A DNA stretch of 64,000 bases, taken from CAVYPR01 sp963770505. GTDB lineage: Bacteria > Actinomycetota > Acidimicrobiia > Acidimicrobiales > RAAP-2. The position numbers and the translations under genes are program-made. The notes below the pieces were generated by a model that was not told where the DNA came from, did not search any database, and was given only the letters and a program-made list of their open reading frames with translations. This document shows positions 26,229 to 33,901 of the stretch, piece by piece (within the stretch, counting starts at the first letter, position 1; each line of letters starts with the position of its first letter). The DNA is taken from assembly GCA_963770505.1 (NCBI GenBank), contig CAVYPR010000002.1, forward strand, positions 1 to 64,000. The letters are read 5' to 3'.

Positions 26229-26390
26229 CGGGACTGAAGGGTACCCGCCGGCCCGGGTCGCCCCGGACTGGCGTCGAGGGCACGGCGGAGCCGGAATTCG
26301 GCCTGGCCGGTCGGGCACGCCACAATGTCGTCGGTCCCGGGGGGCCAGGGCGGGGGCCGACGACGTGGCCCGCGCGGAAAGGACGTCACC

Positions 26391-27137
26391 GTGAGCGAGG
26401 CCGAGGCGGGCGCCGACGGCGTCATCGTCGCAGACGAGGGAGCGGTGCGGCTGCTCACCCTCAACCGTCCCGCGCAGCGCAACGCCTTCACCGTCGGTCT
26501 CTACGAGGTGCTCTCCGGGGCGCTGCGGGCGGCGGACCGGGACGAGGAGGTGCGGGTGGTGGTCGTCACCGGGGCCGGCAGCGCTTTCAGTTCGGGCACC
26601 GATCTCGGCGAGCTGGCCGACATCGCCGCCGGCCACGGTCCGGCGCGCGCCGGCGAGGCGTTCCCCGGCCTCGTCGCGGCATTGGCCGACGTGGACGTCC
26701 CGCTCGTCGCGGCGGTGAACGGACCCGGCGTGGGCGTGGGCGCCACGATGCTGCCCTACTTCGATCTCGTCTTCATCGCCGAGTCCGCCCGGCTCAAGGC
26801 GCCCTTCGCCGACATGGGGGTGCCCCCGGAAGCGGCGAGCAGCTACCTGCTGCCACGGCGGATGGGCTGGCAGCGCGCCGCACGGATGCTCCTCGGGGCG
26901 GAATGGCTCACGGCCGACGAGGCCGTGTCCGCCGGGCTGGCCACCGCCGTCTGCCCCGCCGAGGAGCTGCTGGGGACGTCGATGGCGGCGGCGCAGACGA
27001 TCGCCGCCCACGACCGGTCGGCGACCCGCAGGATCAAGTCCCTCATGCGAGCCGGCGAGCGCGAGGAGGTGCGCGCCGCCACAGCCCGCGAGCGCGACGC
27101 CTTCGCCCGCCTGTTCGGTCGGTTCCCGGCCGACTGA
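26391..27137 (+). CDS. Enoyl-CoA hydratase/isomerase-family protein
   Basis: This 248-residue crotonase-fold protein has LLTLNRPAQRNAF near the start, the oxyanion-hole segment GAGSAFSSGTDLGEL and a second at GPGVGVGATMLP. FADMGVPPEAASSYLLPRR carries a Glu at the place used by delta3-delta2-enoyl-CoA isomerases and some hydratases. It probably hydrates or isomerises an enoyl-CoA in fatty-acid or amino-acid breakdown. GTG at 26391, with GGAAAGGA upstream, is favoured over a longer in-frame start at 26325 whose extra residues are Gly/Arg-rich. It is divergent from a thioesterase-like gene. Confidence 0.87.
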   Translation: MSEAEAGADGVIVADEGAVRLLTLNRPAQRNAFTVGLYEVLSGALRAADRDEEVRVVVVTGAGSAFSSGTDLGELADIAAGHGPARAGEAFPGLVAALADVDVPLVAAVNGPGVGVGATMLPYFDLVFIAESARLKAPFADMGVPPEAASSYLLPRRMGWQRAARMLLGAEWLTADEAVSAGLATAVCPAEELLGTSMAAAQTIAAHDRSATRRIKSLMRAGEREEVRAATARERDAFARLFGRFPAD

Positions 27138-27233
27138 CCGACCACCCCGATCGGCGCGGCGTCCACGGGTCGGGAGGACACCGGGAGGTGCCTCCAGGTC
27201 GGGAGCACGGCCGCCGGCGGGAGCGCTGATCCC

Positions 27234-27653
27234 TCAGGCGTGCGGCGTCGACCCGAGGAGGTCGGAGACGAGGTCGTGCACCCGCCGCTCGATCTCATCT
27301 CGTAGCGGGCGGACGTCTTCCAGCGGCAGGCCGGCGGGGTCGCGCAGCTCCCAGTCGACGTAGCGCTTGGAGGGGTACACCGGGCAGGCGTCGCCGCAGC
27401 CCATGGTCACGATCACGTCGGCCCTCCGGGCCATTTCGTCGGTCAAGCGTTTTGGGCGCTCGTTGCCGATGTCGATGCCGACCTCCGCCATGGCCTCGAC
27501 GACGGCGGGGTTGAGGGTCTCGCCCGGCGCCGAGCCGGCGGAACGGACGACCACCCGACCACGGGCCTCGCGGGCCAAGAAGGCCGCGGCGATCTGGGAG
27601 CGCCCGGCATTGTGGACGCACAAGAAGAGCACCTCGGGACGGTCGGCGGTCAT
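27234..27653 (-). CDS. arsC: Arsenate reductase, low-molecular-weight phosphatase type
   Basis: This 139-residue protein has the P-loop VLFLCVHNAGRSQIAAAF at the N-terminus, where the CxxxxxR motif forms the nucleophilic site. Further on it has RSAGSAPGETLNP and VTMGCGDACPVYPSKRYVDWELRDPAG, with the additional cysteines used by thioredoxin- or mycothiol-linked ArsC enzymes. It reduces arsenate to arsenite in the cytoplasm. The ATG overlaps the stop of the aquaporin gene (ATGA). It is last in the cadI-aquaporin-arsC operon. The presence of mshA in this window makes a mycothiol-dependent cycle possible, but the electron donor is not proven. Confidence 0.9.
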   Translation of the reverse strand: MTADRPEVLFLCVHNAGRSQIAAAFLAREARGRVVVRSAGSAPGETLNPAVVEAMAEVGIDIGNERPKRLTDEMARRADVIVTMGCGDACPVYPSKRYVDWELRDPAGLPLEDVRPLRDEIERRVHDLVSDLLGSTPHA

Positions 27654-28396
27654 GCCGGGCTCTGCTCTGCGTCGAGGTGGGACACCGGGTCGACGCGCGG
27701 GACGACGACGTCGGCCGCCTCGGCGGCCGTGATCGTGGGGTACAGGACCCGCACGAGGGCGACGGCGAGGAGGCCGCCGAGAACCTCGGCCACGACGAAG
27801 CTCGGCACCGACGAAGGCGCGATGCCGGCGAAGGTGTCGGAGAACATCCGGCCCACGGCGATGGCCGGGTTGGCGAAGCTGGTCGAGCTGGTGAAGAAGT
27901 AGGCGGCGCCGATGTAGGCCCCGACGGCCGCCGGCGCGCTGCGGGCCCGCCCCGACCGGGCCAGGGCGAAGATCACGAGGATCAGTCCCAAGGTGGCCAC
28001 CACCTCGGAGAGGAAGTGGGCGGGCGAGGCCCGGTGCTTGGTCGACAGCTCCACGGCTGCCCGACCGAACATGAGGTTGGCCACGACCGCCCCGGCCGTG
28101 CAGCCGGCCACCTGGACCGGAAGGTAGGCGGCGGCGTCGCTCCAGCGCAGGCCGCCGAAGGCCGCGTCGACGAAGGAGACGACGGGGTTGAAGTGGCCAC
28201 CGGAGACCGGGCCGAACATCAAGATGATGGTGTAGAGCCCGGCCCCGGTCGCCACGGCGTTCTCCAGCAGCTGGAGGCCGCTCTGGCCCGGCGAAAGCTG
28301 CTGGGCGGCGACCCCCGATCCCACGACCACGGCGCAGAGGAACGCGCTGCCGCCGAACTCGGCCACGAGCCGTCGCCACAGCGGTGCCGTGGTCAT
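27650..28396 (-). CDS. aqpS: MIP-family aquaporin in arsenic operon, likely arsenite channel
   Basis: This 248-residue channel protein has about six membrane helices and the two half-helix motifs: FNPVVSF (NPV in place of the first NPA) and FANPAIAVGRM for the second NPA. In ars operons, such aquaglyceroporins (AqpS type) let As(III) leave the cell down its gradient after ArsC reduction, replacing an ArsB or ACR3 pump; none of these is seen here. The start overlaps the cadI stop (ATGA) and the stop overlaps the arsC start, so all three are translationally coupled. The arsenite role is inferred from context. Confidence 0.87.
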   Translation of the reverse strand: MTTAPLWRRLVAEFGGSAFLCAVVVGSGVAAQQLSPGQSGLQLLENAVATGAGLYTIILMFGPVSGGHFNPVVSFVDAAFGGLRWSDAAAYLPVQVAGCTAGAVVANLMFGRAAVELSTKHRASPAHFLSEVVATLGLILVIFALARSGRARSAPAAVGAYIGAAYFFTSSTSFANPAIAVGRMFSDTFAGIAPSSVPSFVVAEVLGGLLAVALVRVLYPTITAAEAADVVVPRVDPVSHLDAEQSPA

Positions 28397-28872
28397 GCGG
28401 GTCTCACCGCGCAGCACGAGGCCGACGGGGCGGCCGTGGCCTGGAGCTGGCAGCACACGCCGGCGGCGTCCCCGCACGACCCCGACCCGGCGGGTGCGTC
28501 GGCGAGCACGGTGTAGACCTCCCAAGGGGTGCGGTCGGGGTCCTCGACCCAGACCTTGTCCTGGAGGGCGTAGCAGCACGTCGTCCCGTGCTCTTCGGTG
28601 GTGGGCAGGCCCTCGCCACCGAGCCGGGCGCTGGCCCGGAAGACCTCCTCGGTCGAGCCGACCTCGACGCCCACATGGTTGAGGGCGCCGCGGAGGCCGG
28701 TGCCCCGGTCCTCGCCCGTCTCGATGAGGACCAGCTTCAGCGGGGGGTCGGAGACGGCGAAGTTCGCGTAGCCCGGACGCACCTTGGTCGGGACCACGCC
28801 GAAGAGCGCCGTGTAGAAGCCGACGGCGGCGTCGAGGTCCGAGACGTTCAGGGCCAGCTGGACACGGGACAC
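28393..28872 (-). CDS. CadI/ArsI-family vicinal-oxygen-chelate protein
   Basis: This 159-residue glyoxalase-fold protein closely resembles mycobacterial CadI at its start (SRVQLALNVSDLDAAV) and has PGYANFAVSDPPLKLVLIE, NHVGVEV, and the vicinal cysteine segment GTTCCYALQDKVWVEDPD. ArsI members are Fe(II)-dependent C-As lyases that demethylate organoarsenicals; CadI is a metal-induced protein. The tail adds more cysteine pairs (VCCQL and SCCAV) that could bind metal. GTG at 28872 is used because AGGAG lies about six bases upstream; an in-frame upstream start at 28959 would overlap arsR. It is the first gene of the ars operon. Confidence 0.85.
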   Translation of the reverse strand: MSRVQLALNVSDLDAAVGFYTALFGVVPTKVRPGYANFAVSDPPLKLVLIETGEDRGTGLRGALNHVGVEVGSTEEVFRASARLGGEGLPTTEEHGTTCCYALQDKVWVEDPDRTPWEVYTVLADAPAGSGSCGDAAGVCCQLQATAAPSASCCAVRPA

Positions 28873-28886
28873 GGGGGCTCCTGTAG

Positions 28887-28938
28887 ATTGACGGTTGTCG
28901 ATGTGGACAGTGTGCCCATCGTATCGACGTCTGTCAAT
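28887..28938. promoter_or_regulatory. Candidate ArsR operators between cadI/arsI and arsR
   Basis: ATTGACGGTTGTCGAT at 28887-28902 and ATCGACGTCTGTCAAT at 28923-28938 form an inverted pair across a 20-base spacer (12 of 16 positions match), and each is itself a partial palindrome of ATTGAC/GTCAAT type. They lie between divergent arsR and cadI, where an ArsR dimer would block both promoters. Inferred from symmetry and location. Confidence 0.65.
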
Positions 28939-28949
28939 GGGAGGCACCG

Positions 28950-29291
28950 ATGCCCGCACCCAAGACCTCCGCCGAACCGTCCGAGGTTCCGTGCTGTGCG
29001 CCGATCACCGTGGCCCCGCTCTCGGCCGCCGACGCCGAGGCGGCCGCCTCGGTCCTCGCCGCCCTGTCCGACCCGGTGCGCCTCCAACTGCTCTCGCTGG
29101 TGGCGGCGCAGGGCGAGGTGTGCAGCTGCAACCTGGAAGGCCCCCTCGGGCGGTCCCAGCCCACGATCTCCCACCACACGAGCGTGCTCGCCCACGCCGG
29201 GCTCCTGCGGGGCGAGCGGCGGGGGAAGTGGACCTGGTGGACCGTCGACCAGCAAGCCCTCGGCTCGGTCCGCCGGCTCCTGGGGGGCTGA
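28950..29291 (+). CDS. arsR: ArsR/SmtB-family metalloregulator
   Basis: This 113-residue winged-helix protein contains LAALSDPVRLQLLSLVAAQG, the ArsR signature start, and EVCSCNLEG with two cysteines in the DNA-recognition helix region, the CxC site by which ArsR senses As(III) or Sb(III). SQPTISHHTSVLAHAGLL is the recognition helix-turn-helix. A CC pair near residue 15 may add a third thiol ligand. GGGAGG lies five bases before the ATG. It is divergent from the cadI-aquaporin-arsC operon and probably represses it, binding the paired sites between the genes. Confidence 0.92.
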   Translation: MPAPKTSAEPSEVPCCAPITVAPLSAADAEAAASVLAALSDPVRLQLLSLVAAQGEVCSCNLEGPLGRSQPTISHHTSVLAHAGLLRGERRGKWTWWTVDQQALGSVRRLLGG

Positions 29292-29478
29292 GGGATCTCC
29301 GACGGTCCGCCGGCCTGGACGGCGCCCCCTGACCGGTTCCCATTGGCGCTTCGGGGCCGGTGGGCTTGACGTTTCAAGGTGTGGTGTGCCCGGGCGCCGC
29401 TTCGGGACCCGTCCCACGGTCATTCGGCTTCGAGCCGCCCGTCGGGATGCCGCCTCGCGTGGCTTCCCTTGCGGGGTT

Positions 29479-30306
29479 TCAGGACTTCCCGGGCTCGTAG
29501 GCCTCGGTGAAGAGGTCGCCCTGTGCGGCTCCCGATCCCGACGACCCCCCGCCGGGCCCGCGCAGGACATAGGCGACGGCGACCGCCACCACCGCACCGG
29601 CGATCGGCCCGGCGACGTACACCCAGTACCCGGTGAAGGTCAGGCTGGCCAGATCCGGGCCGAAGGTGCGCGCCGGGTTCATCGAGGCCCCTGAGATCGG
29701 GCTCCCCCAGAGGCCGGCCAGGGCGATGTAGGAGCCGACGCCGAACGCCCCGATGATCCCGACGTTCTGGGCACCCGAGGCCGTGCCCAGGATGACGCTG
29801 ACGAGGCCGAAGGTGAGCAGGAGCTCCATCCAGAAGGCGGCCATGTCCGAGTAGCCGTGGGCCGGGAAGTTGGAGCCGTACTTCGCCGAGACGTTGATCA
29901 CGGCGTGGAGGATCAGGGCGGCGATCGTCGCCCCGGCGAGCTGGGCCACGATGTAGCCGGGTACCCGCCGCCACTGGAAGTCTCGGCGCAGTGCGAAGGC
30001 GATGCTGACGGCGGGGTTGAGGTGTGCGCCCGAGATCTTGCCCATGAACAGGATGACCGCCAGGACCGTCAGGGCCGGTGCGACGACCGCCGCCGAATGG
30101 CTGATCGCCCCGGGGAAGGCCTCGCCCATCATCCCGCCGCCGGCGGCCGCCATGACGAGCAGGAAGGTCCCAAGGAGCTCGGAGAACAGCCGACGCCACT
30201 CCTGGCGGGGATCGTTGAAGTCGGCGATGCGACGCAGGATCCCCTGCTCGTAGAGGGCCAACGGCCCCGTCGGGTTCGGACGTGCTTCCACGCTTTCCGC
30301 GGCCAT
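29479..30306 (-). CDS. MIP-family aquaporin
   Basis: This 275-residue protein has six membrane helices and both NPA motifs (GAHLNPAVSIAF and GASMNPARTFGPD). The Arg after the second NPA is kept. The N-terminal 40 residues are cytoplasmic and acidic. It resembles the water-channel or glycerol-facilitator group with a longer loop after the first NPA. It is not in the ars operon but lies close to it. The ATG at 30306 has GCGAGG upstream; a longer start at 30357 is possible. Confidence 0.87.
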   Translation of the reverse strand: MAAESVEARPNPTGPLALYEQGILRRIADFNDPRQEWRRLFSELLGTFLLVMAAAGGGMMGEAFPGAISHSAAVVAPALTVLAVILFMGKISGAHLNPAVSIAFALRRDFQWRRVPGYIVAQLAGATIAALILHAVINVSAKYGSNFPAHGYSDMAAFWMELLLTFGLVSVILGTASGAQNVGIIGAFGVGSYIALAGLWGSPISGASMNPARTFGPDLASLTFTGYWVYVAGPIAGAVVAVAVAYVLRGPGGGSSGSGAAQGDLFTEAYEPGKS

Positions 30307-30770
30307 GGTGGACCTCGCTTTCTCGTCGCGCTGACGCTCGCTTCGAGTTGGCGGCATTCAATCACACACGCTCGGGGCGCGCTGTGGTGTTGGCCGCCAG
30401 GGCGATCGACCGGCGTCCCGGCGCGCCAGGCGCGTCGAGCGGCGACGCGGGTGGGGCCCGCGCCGGCCGGCGGTGCGTCCCGCCGCCGCTCCGCCGCGCG
30501 CGCGTGATGTCTTCACCGAAGCTGCGAGAACTTCTCGGTGCAGTGCTCCGGCGGAGGCCCACGGGTCGTGCCGGCGGCGACGTGGCAGCAGTCTGCGGGG
30601 CGGCGCCCGTGTGGGGCCTGCGGCATTCGTCACCCTTGGTGATCGATGCTGAGGTTCCGAGAGACCCTGGTCGCAGAGCCCGTCGGTACGGGCGGGCTCG
30701 GGAGCCGTCGAACCCGACATGAAGGGGTCGCCAGCCGCGCCCCAACGCCAAATGGCATGCCTGGTGTGCC

Positions 30771-30837
30771 GTATATCACAGCGCGTAACTAAAATTAGGG
30801 ATTCCCTCTTTCGGCCGCACCCTCTCACGTGATATAC
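30771..30837. repeat. 9-bp inverted repeat around AT-rich pocket
   Basis: GTATATCAC at 30771-30779 is matched by GTGATATAC at 30829-30837, 49 bases apart. The interior contains TAACTAAAATTAGGG, unusually AT-rich for this genome. It could be a small mobile-element remnant or a regulator site. Confidence 0.45.
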
Positions 30838-31042
30838 CGATGGGTAAGGCGGTCGGCCACATGCTGAAAAGGGGGGATTGCTCAACCTCAGAGTTCGCAG
30901 CGCCGTCGCAGACGGCAGCACACAAGCCTCTCACCCCTAGCCCATCGTAGGTGTGGTCGCCGGGCATGCCGGGGGTGAGGGTCACGGAACCGCTGGAGGG
31001 TCGTACCTATGCGGGTGTCGGCACTTTGGGTCGGGTTCGTGA

Positions 31043-31084
31043 GGTGCTGACCCCCCACCCCCTTCCCCCCGGGGGGTCAGCACC
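31043..31084. repeat. Long perfect hairpin
   Basis: GGTGCTGACCCCCC at 31043-31056 pairs base for base with GGGGGGTCAGCACC at 31071-31084, around a 14-base C/T-rich loop. It is followed by AAAA on the plus strand and preceded by TCGTGA. No gene ends nearby, so it may mark an unrecognised transcript or a mobile-element end. Confidence 0.6.
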
Positions 31085-31125
31085 AAAATCGCACAGATCA
31101 CCGACGAAATTGGTGGATCACTCTC

Positions 31126-31152
31126 GTGGCCGGGCCCCAAGGGCCCGGCCAC
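31126..31152. terminator. 12-bp perfect hairpin, terminator-like
   Basis: GTGGCCGGGCCC at 31126-31137 pairs with GGGCCCGGCCAC at 31141-31152 around a CAA loop. It is very stable and could stop transcription in either direction. No T-tract is present. Confidence 0.55.
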
Positions 31153-31473
31153 GTTGGTGCTTGAGGGCGGTTCTGGGCCGGCCCGGACGCGGTCGAGCCG
31201 GCAGGTGCCGGTCGGCAGCTCGGCGGCCACACGGCCCGCGAGACCAAGCACCGCCTGACCCAGCTCGCCCCGGAGGTCAGCTTCTTGCTCTCGGCCGTGC
31301 TCATCGACTGGCGGAACCGGTGGTCCCTCTTGCCTCACTCCGAGCGGAGTCACCATTGGAGACATTCCTTCAAGTCCGGTCGCGGACTCGGCGGCCCCCC
31401 CGGCCCACTCTTCGAATTCGGCGTGCTGTGGCAAAATTGGCGATCCGTCAGCACCTGATCGGGAGGAGACAAC

Positions 31474-31944
31474 GTGAGCGCCGCAGTTGCATCCAACGAC
31501 TTCTCCTCTCTCCCCCAGGCTGACCAAGACGCAATCGGCGCGACCCTGCTCTCGCTCATGGCCGGGTTCAAGGAGCGTGACGCTGAGAAGCTCGTCGGCA
31601 TCTACACGTCGGATGCCGATTGGGTGAATGCTTTCGGAACCGTGCAACGGGGTGGAGACGCCATCGTGGAGTATCTCCGCGGCCTCTTCTCGGATGGCAA
31701 CTTCAACGCGGGAACCCTGAAGGCTCCGCCCGAGACCACTATCCGGGTGCTCACCCCAGATGTCGTCCTGGTGTCTGCGCATTTGCAGGTCGAAGGACAA
31801 AAGCTCGTTGGTGGTGGCGAAATTGAGGTGAGGGACAACCACTCGCTTCGAGTCCTTCAACGCCAAGGGGACGGATCGTGGCTGATCGTCTCGGAGATGT
31901 ACAACGACGCCAACCGGGAGCAGACGTACGAAGGACACTCCTGA
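31474..31944 (+). CDS. SnoaL-like/SgcJ-type NTF2-fold protein
   Basis: This 156-residue protein fits the SnoaL-like DUF4440/SgcJ-EcaC group: LMAGFKERDAEKLVGIYTSD, then ADWVNAFGTVQRGGDAIVEY and a strand VLVSAHLQVEG, ending with GSWLIVSEMYNDAN. These are small NTF2-fold proteins, often enzymes or ligand-binding proteins of unknown substrate. GTG is preceded by GGGAGGAG at ribosome-site distance. It stands alone between a gene-poor stretch and a tRNA. Confidence 0.82.
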   Translation: MSAAVASNDFSSLPQADQDAIGATLLSLMAGFKERDAEKLVGIYTSDADWVNAFGTVQRGGDAIVEYLRGLFSDGNFNAGTLKAPPETTIRVLTPDVVLVSAHLQVEGQKLVGGGEIEVRDNHSLRVLQRQGDGSWLIVSEMYNDANREQTYEGHS

Positions 31945-32080
31945 CGCCAGATGCCGGAGCGGACGGGGTACCCGGACTGCCCCGACCGAGAGCGGGGAGA
32001 GGACCCTACGAACCGCTCCGGGTTCGAGGCAGGTGACCGCCATCGTGCGCAAGGCGGTTCTCCGACCTTGCGGCCCTGTG

Positions 32081-32117
32081 TGTGGTGGGCCTGTGGTGGG
32101 CCTGTGTGTGGTGGGCC
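32081..32117 (-). repeat. Tandem 11-bp duplications of the tRNA-Lys 3' end
   Basis: On the minus strand GGCCCACCACA occurs at 32117-32107, where it overlaps the last acceptor-stem bases and CCA of the tRNA, then again at 32102-32092 and 32091-32081. The 3' end of the tRNA gene has been copied at least twice downstream. The copies could come from slippage or from repeated integration at the tRNA. Confidence 0.65.
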
Positions 32118-32184
32118 GCCCGGGTCTCGATCCCGGCACCTTGGGATTAAAAGTCCCCTGCTCTTCCCGATGAGCTAGCGGCCC
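32109..32184 (-). tRNA. tRNA-Lys (UUU)
   Basis: The cloverleaf fits well: a 7-bp acceptor stem GGGCCGC/GCGGCCC, a D-arm with GCTCATCGGGAAGAGC, the anticodon loop CTTTTAA (anticodon TTT) and a T-arm around CCGGGATCGAGACCCGG. Discriminator A is followed by an encoded CCA. It reads UUU and so decodes AAA and AAG lysine codons. Open frames spanning it are shadows. Confidence 0.93.
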
Positions 32185-32267
32185 GGATCGGGAAAACGCT
32201 ACAAGAAAAAGCCCCGAACCGATCGCACGGGGTGGGCCGGAGCCGGGCGGTGGCGCGCGCCTTGCGC

Positions 32268-33800
32268 CTACGGCTCGGGCACGGTCACGGGCGGTGGCGG
32301 ACCCACGTAGCGCGCCGCCGGCCGAATGAGCCGGTTCTCGGCCGCCTGCTCCATGACGTGGGTGGTCCAGCCGACGGTGCGGGCGGCGGCGAAGGTGGGC
32401 GTGAACATCTCGCGGGGGATGCCGCACCGGTCGAGCACGACGCCCGCGTAGAACTCCACGTTGGTGTAGAGCCGTCGGCCGGGCTTGAGCTCGGCGAGCA
32501 CCCGGACCGCGGTCGCCTCCACCTCGTCGGCGAACGAGAACATCGGGCCGCCGAGCGAACGAGCCACCTCGTGCAGGAAGCGCGAGCGCGGGTCGTCGGT
32601 CTTGTAGACCCGGTGCCCGAAGCCCATGACGCGGTCACCCCGTTCGACCGCGGCGCGGATCCATGCCTCAGCCCGTTCCTGCCGCCCCACCGGCTCGTCG
32701 CCGATGGCGTCGAGCATGTCGAGCGCCCGGCTCGGGGCACCCCCGTGCAGGGGACCCGAGAGGGCGCCCACGGCGCCGCACACCGCCGCCGCCAGGTCGG
32801 CCCCGGTCGACGTGATCACCCTGGCGGTGAAGGTGGAGGCGTTGAAACCGTGGTCGAGCACCAAGATGAGGTACTGCTCGACCGCCCTCGCCTCGGCCGG
32901 GTCGGGCTCGGCGCCCCGCAGCATCCACAGGTAGTTGGCGGCGTGGCCGAGGTCGGGGCGGGGCGGGACCGGCTTCTCTCCCCGACGGAGGCGGTGGGCG
33001 GCGGCGAGCACGGTCGGCACGACGGCGCCGAGGCGAAGTGCCTGCAGGCGAAGCGCGGCCCGGTCGATGTCGAGGGTGGGCTCCCACTCCAGTTCGGACC
33101 CGATCACCGAGACCGCGGTGCGCAGGACGTCGAGGGGCGCGCCGCGGGTGGCCAGGTTCGGGAGCATGGAGGCGAGCCCCTCGGGGACCTCTCGCAGTTG
33201 CGCGACGGCGCGGGCGAACCGCTCGCCGGCCGACCGGTCGGGGAGCTCCCCTTCGACCAGCAGGTGCCAGACGTCTTCGAAGGAGCGCCGCGCCGCCAGC
33301 TCCACCGCCGGGTACTGGCGGTAGTGGTAGAAGCCCTCCTCGCCGCGGACGTCCCCGACGGAGGTCTCGGCGACCACCACGCCCTCGAGGCCCCGCGGGA
33401 CGTCGGCGCCGTGCTCGCCCGCCGGCCGCAGCAGGGCCGAGCCGAGCAGGTCGCGGATCGACACCACCCCCACGAGCTCGCCGTGGTCGACCACGGGCAG
33501 GTGGCGGTAGCGGCGGTGGGTGAGGCTCTCCCATGCCGCGCTGGCCTCCTCGTCGGGCGAGAGCACGTCGGGGCCGGTGGTCATCCAGAGCCGCACCGGC
33601 TCGCCGCCGGGATCGGCCGAGGCCGACGCCGCCCGCAGCAGGTCGCGCTCGGTCAGGATCCCCGCCACCTTCGCCCCCTCGGTGACCACGACCGAGCCGG
33701 TCCCGGCCTCCTCCATCCGTCGGGCCGCCCCGGCCAGGCTCGTCCCCGCGTCGCAGGTCACCGCCGGCGACGACATCACGTCCTCCACCCTGGTGGTCAT
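32268..33800 (-). CDS. Citrate synthase fused to N-terminal CBS-domain pair
   Basis: This 510-residue protein has two CBS domains in the first 125 residues (VEDVMSSPAVTCDAGTSLA, GSVVVTEGAKVAGILTERDL; then RYRHLPVVDHGELVGVVSIR). A citrate-synthase-fold enzyme of about 380 residues follows. Catalytic His residues lie in GPLHGGAPSRALDML and VMGFGHRVYKTDDPR; the acidic residue is Glu in NVEFYAG, where many enzymes have Asp. It probably condenses an acyl-CoA with oxaloacetate, as citrate or 2-methylcitrate synthase, and CBS pairs usually bind adenine nucleotides, so its activity may follow the energy charge. AGGAGG before the ATG at 33800 supports this start. It is divergent from an HTH-citrate synthase fusion. 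Confidence 0.88.
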   Translation of the reverse strand: MTTRVEDVMSSPAVTCDAGTSLAGAARRMEEAGTGSVVVTEGAKVAGILTERDLLRAASASADPGGEPVRLWMTTGPDVLSPDEEASAAWESLTHRRYRHLPVVDHGELVGVVSIRDLLGSALLRPAGEHGADVPRGLEGVVVAETSVGDVRGEEGFYHYRQYPAVELAARRSFEDVWHLLVEGELPDRSAGERFARAVAQLREVPEGLASMLPNLATRGAPLDVLRTAVSVIGSELEWEPTLDIDRAALRLQALRLGAVVPTVLAAAHRLRRGEKPVPPRPDLGHAANYLWMLRGAEPDPAEARAVEQYLILVLDHGFNASTFTARVITSTGADLAAAVCGAVGALSGPLHGGAPSRALDMLDAIGDEPVGRQERAEAWIRAAVERGDRVMGFGHRVYKTDDPRSRFLHEVARSLGGPMFSFADEVEATAVRVLAELKPGRRLYTNVEFYAGVVLDRCGIPREMFTPTFAAARTVGWTTHVMEQAAENRLIRPAARYVGPPPPVTVPEP

Positions 33801-33860
33801 GGTCCCGTCCTCCTCTCGTCGTGGGCGCACGTCCATGCTGCGCCCCCGGGGACGAGTTGT

Positions 33861-33895
33861 AAATATTGATCAAGTCAATGTTGATCGCCTACGGT
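33861..33895. promoter_or_regulatory. Promoter/operator region between the two citrate synthase genes
   Basis: ATTGATCAAGTCAAT (33865-33879) is an inverted repeat with ATTGA and TCAAT arms, and TTGATC is repeated at 33866-33871 and 33881-33886. The first TTGATC may be the -35 of the HTH-citrate synthase gene, 18 bases before TACGGT (33890-33895), which is itself six bases before its GTG. The palindrome may bind the HTH domain encoded next to it. Inferred. Confidence 0.5.
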
Positions 33896-33901
33896 GCAGG
33901 C

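Larger units (their letters stand above)
30307..31473. other. Gene-poor stretch with hairpins
   Basis: Nearly 1.2 kb contains no gene that can be supported. Open frames cross it on both strands but have no motifs, and some run over the tRNA downstream. It holds a 9-bp inverted repeat (30771-30837) around a relatively AT-rich pocket, a 14-bp-stem hairpin at 31043-31084 and a 12-bp-stem hairpin at 31126-31152. Confidence 0.5.

Noticed and set aside
30982..32427. Open frame of 481 codons on the minus strand
   Set aside because: It runs through the tRNA-Lys gene and the SnoaL-like gene in antisense and lacks any family motif.
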